NCBI GenBank assembly: GCA_002937525.1
Contig: PTKA01000101.1
Span: 1 to 6,069, forward strand
Source of the DNA: Alphaproteobacteria bacterium MarineAlpha10_Bin3
GTDB taxonomy: Bacteria > Pseudomonadota > Alphaproteobacteria > UBA8366 > GCA-2717185
DNA: 6,069 nt
Direction of reading: 5' to 3'
The notes beneath the pieces were generated by a model. That model saw nothing but the letters and a program-made list of their open reading frames with translations, was not told where the DNA came from and did not search any database. The translations under genes and the position numbers were made by a program. Positions within the stretch are counted from its first letter, which is position 1; each line of letters starts with the position of its first letter. Below are positions 1 to 6,069 of the stretch, piece after piece.

Positions 1-210
1 GGCCGCCTGTCGGGCGGCGCGCACGGCGAAAATTTCGTGATCGTGGTGACCGGCGCGGTTGGCGAAACCGGGGCGATTGAGGACGGCGTGTTCCGGCGCG
101 ATAACCGCGCCGTCGCCATCATGACCGGCACCTTTGGTGCCAGCAGCGCGGCGGGCCGCTGGCAAGGGGCGTCGTGCGAGGGGATATGGTCGTTGCAGCG
201 CTTTCGCTGA
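1..210 (+). CDS. C-terminal fragment of an unrecognised protein (5' end outside the window)
   Basis: Frame 1 is open from the first base to a TGA at 208-210, giving 69 residues with no stop. The start lies upstream of the window. I do not recognise the family. The fragment is rich in Gly, Ala, Thr and Val, has alternating small and hydrophobic residues (for example FVIVVTGAVGETG), and ends in a Gly/Trp-spaced tail, GRWQGASCEGIWSLQRFR, with one Cys. This looks like the final beta-strands of a small beta-rich, possibly exported, protein, but no signal peptide can be seen because the N-terminus is missing. Support for it being real: it stays open to the window edge, its stop falls just before the convergent dehydrogenase stop, and there is no better use of this stretch on either strand. 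An overlapping frame starting at 174 runs into the dehydrogenase gene in antisense and looks like a shadow. Confidence 0.6.
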   Translation, partial: GRLSGGAHGENFVIVVTGAVGETGAIEDGVFRRDNRAVAIMTGTFGASSAAGRWQGASCEGIWSLQRFR

Positions 211-221
211 TGCGGGTTGCG

Positions 222-935
222 TTATTGCGCGTTCAGGGTGGCGCCGTGGCTGGTGCAATCGAGCGCGGCCAGTTGCACGAACACGTCGGTGACATCCTGG
301 GGCGTCACCAGGGTCATCGGGTCCTCGCCGGGGAATGCCTGGGCGCGCATGGCGGTGCGCACGCCGCCGGGATTGACCAGATTGACCCGGATATTGGTCT
401 TGGAAACCTCCCCGGCATAGGTCCGGACCAGGGATTCGAGCGCCGCCTTGCTGGCCGAATAGGGACCCCAATAGGGTTTGGCGCTGCGCGCCGCACCCGA
501 CGAGACGAAGATCGCTCGGCCTGCATCCGAGAGCCGCAGCAATGAATCGAAGGCGCGGATAAGGCGGTAATTCACGGTTACGTTCAAGGCCATGGTTTCG
601 TCCCATATCTTGGGATCGACATGCCCGACCGGCGAGAGAATGCCAAGCGTGCCGGCATTGCCGACCAGCACGTCCAGCTTGCCGAAACGTTCATAGACCG
701 CGGCCGCGATGCGGTCGATCTGGTCCATATCCAGCAAGTCGGCGGGAACCAGCGTGGCCTTGGCGCCCCCGGCTCCGCGAATGGCGTCATCGACTTCTTC
801 CAGCCCGCCGACGGTCCGCGCGGTGAGTATGAGATGCGCGCCTTCGGCGGCAAAACGCCCGGCGATGGCGGCGCCGATCCCCCGGCTTGCCCCGGTGATC
901 AGCGCGGTCCGTCCTTCCAGGATTTTGCCGCTCAT
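222..935 (-). CDS. SDR-family NAD(P)-dependent oxidoreductase (short-chain dehydrogenase)
   Basis: A 237-residue classical short-chain dehydrogenase, a soluble cytoplasmic Rossmann-fold enzyme that oxidises or reduces an alcohol/carbonyl substrate with NAD(P). Visible motifs are the cofactor-binding glycine motif TGASRGIG at residues 14-21, an Asp-Leu pair at 66-67 near the adenine pocket, NAG at 93-95, and the catalytic tetrad Asn118, Ser146, Tyr159 and Lys163 (YSASK at 159-163). NPG at 188-190 follows the active site. R40 after the second strand suggests possible NADP preference, which is inference. Length is normal for the family. The ATG at 935 shares four bases (ATGA) with the purF stop, so translation is probably coupled to purF; a weak GGA lies just upstream inside the purF coding end. 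The substrate cannot be told from sequence. It ends 11 bases from the convergent partial gene and is the last gene of the operon. Confidence 0.93.
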   Translation of the reverse strand: MSGKILEGRTALITGASRGIGAAIAGRFAAEGAHLILTARTVGGLEEVDDAIRGAGGAKATLVPADLLDMDQIDRIAAAVYERFGKLDVLVGNAGTLGILSPVGHVDPKIWDETMALNVTVNYRLIRAFDSLLRLSDAGRAIFVSSGAARSAKPYWGPYSASKAALESLVRTYAGEVSKTNIRVNLVNPGGVRTAMRAQAFPGEDPMTLVTPQDVTDVFVQLAALDCTSHGATLNAQ

Positions 936-2395
936 CGTCCGTTGATTTCCGCCAGTAGGGAAAGCTGCCGTGGAACCTGTTCGCCCATCCGGTCGGTCAG
1001 GGCGATGGGGTAATCGCCGGAAAAACAGGCGTCGCAGAATTGCGGCTTGTCGTTATTGCGCCCCGGCTCGCCCATGGCGCGGTACAGCCCGTCGATCGAG
1101 ATAAAAGCCAGCGTATCGGCGCCGATCAACTTTCGCATGGCCTCTACGTCGTTGTTTGCCGCCAGCAGGGCGTCGCGATCCGGCGTATCGACGCCGTAGA
1201 AGCAGGAATGGGTGGTCGGCGGGCTGGAAATCCGGATATGCACTTCCTTGGCGCCAGCCTGGCGGACCATGTCCACGATCTTGCGCATCGTGGTGCCGCG
1301 CACGATGGAATCATCCACCAGAACCACCCGCTTGCCGGTGAGATAGGCGCGGTTGGCGCTGTGCTTCAGTTTGACGCCGAGATGGCGGATTTCATCGCTC
1401 GGTTCGATAAATGTGCGGCCGACATAATGATTGCGGATGATGCCGTATTCGAAGGGGATGTCGGCGCTCTGCGCAAAGCCAATGGCGGCCGGAACGCCGG
1501 AATCCGGCACCGGGACGACGACGTCGGCATCGACCGGCGCTTCGCGCGAAAGTTCCTTGCCGATATTCTTGCGCGCCGCATAGACCGAAGTGCCTTCCAG
1601 GACGCTGTCCGGCCGGGCGAAATAGATGTATTCGAAGATGCAGAACCGTTGCCCCATGGACGGGAAGGGGAAGTGGCTTTCCAGCCCGTCATCGTTGATG
1701 ACGACCAGCTCGCCGGGCGCAATATCGCGGACATAGGTGGCGCCGATGATATCGAAAGCGCAGCTTTCCGACGCCAGGATAAAGGCGTCGCCCATGCGGC
1801 CCAGCACAAGGGGCCGCACGCCAAGCGGGTCGCGGACGCCGATCAATTTATCGCGGGTCAGCGCCAGGATGGCATAGGCGCCTTCGATCTGGCGCAGCGA
1901 ACCGATCAGGCGGTCGACTATGCTGCCGCTACGGGTCGCCATCAGGTGTACGACGATCTCGGTATCGGTCGTCGATTGGAAGATGCAGCCGCGGCGGACG
2001 AGTTCCGCGCGCACGGTCAATGCGTTGGTGAGGTTGCCGTTATGGGCGATCGCCAGGCCGCCGAATTCGAGATCGGCGAAAAGCGGCTGCACATTGCGCA
2101 TCGCCGTCTCGCCGGTCGTCGAATAACGGGTGTGGCCGATGGCGGAAAATCCCTTGAGCCGGTCGATGACCGATTGCCGCCCGAAAATATCGCCGACCAA
2201 GCCGAGTTCACGGTGCGCGGTAACCTGATTTTCGCCGAAACAGACGATCCCGGCGGCCTCCTGGCCGCGATGCTGTAGCGCGTGCAGGCCAAGTGCGGTA
2301 TGCGCCGATGCCTCTTCGTTGCCGTAAATGCCGAACAACGCGCATTCCTCGTGCAGTTTATCGTCGTCGTACGGATTGGTCGTCACCATAGACAT
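932..2395 (-). CDS. purF: Amidophosphoribosyltransferase (glutamine PRPP amidotransferase)
   Basis: A 487-residue cytoplasmic enzyme of the first committed step of de novo purine synthesis: PRPP plus glutamine gives 5-phosphoribosylamine, glutamate and pyrophosphate. The N-terminal class II glutaminase has Cys18 (EECALFGIYG) as its nucleophile, so residues 1-17 are a propeptide that must be removed. HTRYSTTG (88-95), NGNL (119-122) and TDTE (143-146) complete this domain. The C-terminal phosphoribosyltransferase domain carries the PRPP loop VVLVDDSIVRGTT (357-369). Cys252, Cys398, Cys454 and Cys457 match the four iron-sulfur ligands of the Bacillus-type enzyme, so this is the [4Fe-4S], propeptide-bearing form rather than the E. 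coli form, which lacks the cluster. The ATG at 2395 has AAGGA five bases upstream, better placed than for the alternative Met3. It lies 8 bases after cvpA and overlaps the dehydrogenase start by four bases. No PurR-type operator or riboswitch is visible directly upstream. Confidence 0.98.
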   Translation of the reverse strand: MSMVTTNPYDDDKLHEECALFGIYGNEEASAHTALGLHALQHRGQEAAGIVCFGENQVTAHRELGLVGDIFGRQSVIDRLKGFSAIGHTRYSTTGETAMRNVQPLFADLEFGGLAIAHNGNLTNALTVRAELVRRGCIFQSTTDTEIVVHLMATRSGSIVDRLIGSLRQIEGAYAILALTRDKLIGVRDPLGVRPLVLGRMGDAFILASESCAFDIIGATYVRDIAPGELVVINDDGLESHFPFPSMGQRFCIFEYIYFARPDSVLEGTSVYAARKNIGKELSREAPVDADVVVPVPDSGVPAAIGFAQSADIPFEYGIIRNHYVGRTFIEPSDEIRHLGVKLKHSANRAYLTGKRVVLVDDSIVRGTTMRKIVDMVRQAGAKEVHIRISSPPTTHSCFYGVDTPDRDALLAANNDVEAMRKLIGADTLAFISIDGLYRAMGEPGRNNDKPQFCDACFSGDYPIALTDRMGEQVPRQLSLLAEINGR

Positions 2396-2406
2396 GTCTG
2401 TCCTTA
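2396..2406 (-). promoter_or_regulatory. purF ribosome binding site overlapping the cvpA stop
   Basis: Read on the minus strand, the cvpA stop TAA runs directly into AAGGA (2405-2401), five bases before the purF ATG. The overlap of stop and Shine-Dalgarno lets a ribosome finishing cvpA restart on purF. It also supports the ATG at 2395 over the in-frame ATG two codons later. Confidence 0.75.
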
Positions 2407-3066
2407 TTGGTTGCTGTCGATCAAGCGCTGCATTGTGCTGCGTTCATTACGGTTATAGGTGGGTGGCGTGGCGGATTTCGGTGTGCCGTCAGCGCCAAGT
2501 TTATCGAGTAACTGCTTGGCTTGAACCGCCTGTTTTGCGGTTTCAAGCGCGTCGTCGGCCGCCGCCCGGGACTCGGCCTGCATATTCCCTGGAATGACCC
2601 GCAGCAGCATGTCGGCGCCGTGGCGGACGATCGGCAAGGTGCGTGAATCGGCGATATAGGGGTCCAGCTCGTCTTCGACCCAGAACCAGGATGCCGCGAT
2701 ATAGGCGACCGAAACCAGCAGCGCGCCGCGCGCGATGCCAAACAAGAAGCCCAGCCCGCGGTCGATCGCACCCAGCGCGCTGTCTTTCACCCGGCTCGAT
2801 ACCAAGTGATTGATCAGGGTCAGCACCACCAGCGAAACCAGGAACAGGCTGGCGCCGGCAAGAATGTCGGCGAGAATATTGACCGAAATGACCTGCCGGA
2901 CATAGGGCTGGACGTAGGAAAAACCGTATAAGGTGCCGAGCGCCGCGCCGATCCACGTCGCCAGCGACAGGACTTCGCGCACCAAGCCGCGAAAATAGGC
3001 CAGCAGTCCCGATATCAGCAGGATCGCGATGACCGCGATATCGGCGAATTCGAAGGGCAGGTCCAT
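2404..3066 (-). CDS. cvpA: CvpA-family integral membrane protein
   Basis: A 220-residue inner-membrane protein of the CvpA (colicin V production) family, whose molecular role is not settled; E. coli cvpA sits just upstream of purF and is linked to colicin V export and envelope stress tolerance. Four hydrophobic segments are seen at about residues 8-25, 33-50, 65-86 and 105-127. Family motifs are FRGLVREVLS (25-34), after the first segment, and DRGLGFLFGIARG (102-114), entering the fourth. The remaining ~90 residues form a hydrophilic tail with an Ala/Gln/Lys-rich helix (about 165-190), a linker with several Pro and Thr, and a C-terminal patch around YNRNERSTMQRLID that resembles the tail of alphaproteobacterial members. 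The E. coli protein is shorter, around 160 residues, and lacks such a tail. It begins 9 bases after radA with AGGAAG five bases before ATG, and its neighbour purF is the classical partner. Confidence 0.93.
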   Translation of the reverse strand: MDLPFEFADIAVIAILLISGLLAYFRGLVREVLSLATWIGAALGTLYGFSYVQPYVRQVISVNILADILAGASLFLVSLVVLTLINHLVSSRVKDSALGAIDRGLGFLFGIARGALLVSVAYIAASWFWVEDELDPYIADSRTLPIVRHGADMLLRVIPGNMQAESRAAADDALETAKQAVQAKQLLDKLGADGTPKSATPPTYNRNERSTMQRLIDSNQ

Positions 3067-3075
3067 CGCGTCTTC

Positions 3076-3078
<3 letters not shown>
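3067..3078 (-). promoter_or_regulatory. cvpA ribosome binding site overlapping the radA stop
   Basis: On the minus strand the radA stop TAG continues into a Shine-Dalgarno, AGGAAG (3077-3072), five bases before the cvpA ATG at 3066. The stop/Shine-Dalgarno overlap is the same arrangement as at cvpA-purF and indicates coupled translation. Confidence 0.72.
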
Positions 3079-4479
<1,401 letters not shown>

Positions 4480-4492
4480 TGTCAGGAGCCCG

Positions 4493-5266
4493 TCATAACC
4501 GGCGCAATTCCATCTGTATCGGGCCTTCGGCGCGACCGTGAATGAACTGATCGACATGCGGGTTCCCGGAATCATCGATGGTATCGGTCGGACCGTTCCA
4601 GATTATTTTGCCCTTATACAGCATTGCGATGCGATCGGATATCTTGCGTGCGCTGGATATGTCGTGGGTGATGGACAGCGCGGTCGCGCCCAGTTCCTTC
4701 ACGCATTTGACGATCAGGTCGTTGATCACGTCGCCCATGATCGGATCCAGTCCGGTGGTCGGTTCGTCGAAGAAAATGATTTCCGGTTCGGTGGCGATCG
4801 CCCGGGCCAGGCCGACCCGTTTCTGCATGCCGCCCGACAGTTCGGCCGGCGATAATTCGCCGACTTCCGCGCCAAGCCCCACGGCGGCGAGCTTTTCCAG
4901 CGCGATGGCCTTGGCTTCGACGCGGTTCGTGCCCCGGCCCTGGATCAAGCCGAAGGTGACATTTTCCCAGACCGGCAGGCTGTCGAACAGCGCGCCGCCC
5001 TGAAACAGCATGCCGATATTCTGGTTGATCCGCTCGCGTGCGGCCCCGCGTATGCCGACGACCGACTGGCCGTCGATTTCGATAGCGCCGTGGTCGGGTG
5101 TCAGCAAGCCCAGGATGCATTTCAAGGTGACCGACTTTCCGCTGCCCGAACCGCCGATGATGACCAGCGATTCACCGGCGGCGATTTCAAGATCGACGCC
5201 GTCCAGGACGATGTTGTCGCCGAAGTTTTTCTTGACGCCGGACAGTTTGATCTTCGCGACACTCAT
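4493..5266 (-). CDS. mlaF: ABC transporter ATP-binding protein of the Mla phospholipid transport system
   Basis: A 257-residue cytoplasmic ATPase that powers the MlaE permease in retrograde or maintenance transport of phospholipids between inner and outer membranes. Motifs in order: Walker A GGSGSGKS (38-45), Q-loop Gln89 in the MlaF-typical LFQGGALFDSLPVWENV, signature LSGGMQKR (143-150), Walker B IIFFDEP (163-169), D-loop GLD (172-174) and switch His201 (ITHD). The LFQ-GALFDS-VWENV stretch and the tail near FIHGRAEGPI are marks of the Mla/Ttg2A subfamily rather than of amino-acid or lipoprotein importers. The ATG at 5266 overlaps the mlaE stop (ATGA). No Shine-Dalgarno is visible, so translation probably depends on mlaE. 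The substrate-binding MlaD and MlaC genes, and MlaB, are not in the window downstream; radA follows instead. In many alphaproteobacteria mlaD lies elsewhere, so their absence is not evidence of a defect. Confidence 0.95.
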   Translation of the reverse strand: MSVAKIKLSGVKKNFGDNIVLDGVDLEIAAGESLVIIGGSGSGKSVTLKCILGLLTPDHGAIEIDGQSVVGIRGAARERINQNIGMLFQGGALFDSLPVWENVTFGLIQGRGTNRVEAKAIALEKLAAVGLGAEVGELSPAELSGGMQKRVGLARAIATEPEIIFFDEPTTGLDPIMGDVINDLIVKCVKELGATALSITHDISSARKISDRIAMLYKGKIIWNGPTDTIDDSGNPHVDQFIHGRAEGPIQMELRRL

Positions 5267-6024
5267 ATCGTCAAGAACAATTCGGTAATGACATAGTTCG
5301 ATACCAGGATCAGGATTGAGGCCGATACCACGGCGTTGGTTGTCGCCGCGCCGACGCCCTGCGCCCCGCCGCGGCTGTTATAGCCGTGGAAACACCCCAT
5401 CAAGGTGACGATGAAGCCAAACGCGCCAGCCTTCACCAGGCCGGAAAATACGTCCATGAATTCCAGTACCTTCCAGGTCTGGCTGAGATAGACGCCGGGA
5501 TTGAAGCCGAGTTTATAGATCGAAACGATATAGCCGCCGAAGATTCCGATGATATCGCCGACGAAAACCAGCAGCGGCAGCATCGTCAGCCCGGCGATGA
5601 TGCGTGGCGCGACCAGATATTTGTATGGATTGGTCGATAGCGTGTACAGCGCGTCGATCTGTTCGGTCACTCGCATGGTGCCGAGTTCCGCCGCCATCGC
5701 CGCGCCGACCCGCCCCGCCGCCACCATGAGCCCGGCCAGCACCGGCCCCAGTTCGCGGGTGATGCCGAGCGCCACCACCTTGGCGATGGCGTCCTCGGCT
5801 GAAAAGCGCGAGAAACCGGCATAGGTCTGCAAGCCCAGCGCCATGCCGGCGAACAAAGTCGTCATGCCGACCACGGGCAGCGAATAATACCCTATATCGA
5901 TCATCTGCCGCCCCAGCAGGCGGAACTGCACGATCGCAATCGCACCCAGGGCCACCAGCAACACGCTGCCCTGGGCCGCGGCGTAGTCGAAGTCGTACAT
6001 CGGCGTGAAGGCGGTCTCGTACAT
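5263..6024 (-). CDS. mlaE: MlaE-family phospholipid ABC permease with a non-MlaE N-terminus
   Basis: From about residue 40 to the end (253, counted from the ATG at 6024) this is a clear MlaE permease, the inner-membrane core of the Mla lipid transporter. It shows RQMIDIGYYSLPVVG (39-53), RELGPVLAGL (90-99), GRVGAAMAAELG (104-115), EQIDAL (121-126) and the C-terminal block HGYNSRGGAQGVGAATTNAV. Several hydrophobic segments are visible, at about 47-67, 83-103, 143-170, 190-215 and 230-250. The first ~39 residues do not look like MlaE: they resemble the end of a sugar ABC permease (described separately). The frame has no stop up to the window edge at 6069, and no Shine-Dalgarno precedes 6024, so this ATG is only the first in-window candidate and the real start is probably outside. 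A GCG codon also seems to be inserted at residues 102-103, in VAAGR, where family members I recall have VAGR. The gene overlaps mlaF by four bases. Confidence 0.88.
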   Translation of the reverse strand: MYETAFTPMYDFDYAAAQGSVLLVALGAIAIVQFRLLGRQMIDIGYYSLPVVGMTTLFAGMALGLQTYAGFSRFSAEDAIAKVVALGITRELGPVLAGLMVAAGRVGAAMAAELGTMRVTEQIDALYTLSTNPYKYLVAPRIIAGLTMLPLLVFVGDIIGIFGGYIVSIYKLGFNPGVYLSQTWKVLEFMDVFSGLVKAGAFGFIVTLMGCFHGYNSRGGAQGVGAATTNAVVSASILILVSNYVITELFLTI

Positions 6025-6069
6025 CCCGTAGACAATCGTGCGAGTCGAATGGGCCGGGCCGCCGCGGCG
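5908..6069 (-). other. C-terminal segment of a MalF/UgpA-type sugar ABC permease, joined in frame to mlaE
   Basis: Reading the minus strand in the mlaE frame from the window edge gives RRGGPAHSTRTIVYGMYE, then an aromatic/acidic stretch, then YAAAQ, a ~15-residue hydrophobic helix and VQFRLLGRQ. GGPA-ST-T at the start, the YAAAQ before the last transmembrane helix, and QFRLLGR just after it are the usual C-terminal landmarks, in the right order and spacing, of the carbohydrate uptake permeases of the MalF/UgpA type (binding-protein-dependent permease domain). In such proteins the chain normally stops a few residues after QFRLLGRR; here it passes straight into MlaE at RQMIDIG. All four Tyr codons here are TAC, while the MlaE part uses mostly TAT. 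This may be a real fusion or deletion scar, or an assembly chimera. The family identification is from memory of these motifs, without a search. Confidence 0.7.

Noticed and set aside
205..240. A possible rho-independent terminator between the convergent genes
   Set aside because: Only a three-base-pair stem (GCG/CGC) can be drawn and there is no T-run on either strand.
174..545. A 123-codon plus-strand open frame across the end of the partial gene and the dehydrogenase
   Set aside because: It overlaps the partial frame 1-210 in another phase and then runs antisense to the dehydrogenase, with no motif or ribosome binding site.
1040..2278. A 412-codon plus-strand open frame opposite purF
   Set aside because: It lies wholly antisense to a fully supported purF. 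Its protein is low in recognisable motifs and rich in Asp, Ala, Arg and His, as expected of the complement of a GC-rich gene. It is a shadow.
2396..2403. A purine riboswitch or PurR operator ahead of purF
   Set aside because: The gap to cvpA is only eight bases, taken up by the Shine-Dalgarno region. There is no room for a riboswitch and I see no operator-like palindrome.
4482..4496. An ATGA overlap at the mlaF stop as a possible radA start
   Set aside because: The ATG at 4496 is out of frame with radA and meets a stop after four codons. At most it could be a minor re-initiation site.

Overview
The window suggests an alphaproteobacterium, probably from a Rhodospirillales-like lineage. It has high GC content, and the gene order mlaE-mlaF-radA-cvpA-purF-SDR and the protein style (MlaE/MlaF, RadA, CvpA) fit that group. 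This placement is inference from family knowledge; no rRNA or other phylogenetic marker is present. The 6069 bases may be a whole contig, because both ends cut through open reading frames.

Layout: positions 1-210 (+ strand) hold the C-terminal 69 codons of an unrecognised gene. It converges, with 11 bases between the stops, on a tightly packed array of six genes, all on the minus strand. In transcription order (right to left) these are mlaE (phospholipid-transport permease, 5' end abnormal), mlaF (its ATPase), radA (recombination/repair ATPase), cvpA (membrane protein), purF (first committed enzyme of purine synthesis) and a short-chain dehydrogenase. The junctions are a 4-base ATGA overlap, 13 bases, 9 bases, 8 bases and a 4-base ATGA overlap, so the array reads as one operon with translational coupling. 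No internal gap is large enough for a conventional promoter or terminator, and no stretch over 300 bases lacks a gene. I see no tRNA, rRNA, CRISPR array, insertion sequence or attachment site.

Together the genes link outer-membrane lipid maintenance (MlaE/MlaF), recombination intermediate processing (RadA), a conserved membrane protein classically tied to purF (CvpA), and purine synthesis (PurF). This is mostly ordinary housekeeping content; I did not find a new defence or mobile system.

The one striking anomaly is at the right edge. The reading frame of mlaE has no proper MlaE N-terminus. Its first ~40 residues, and the frame upstream to the window edge, read as the C-terminal end of a MalF/UgpA-type sugar ABC-transporter permease. 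The two are joined in frame at about 5905-5930, and tyrosine codon choice differs on the two sides. This is either a genuine gene fusion or, more likely, a chimeric join near the end of an assembled contig.
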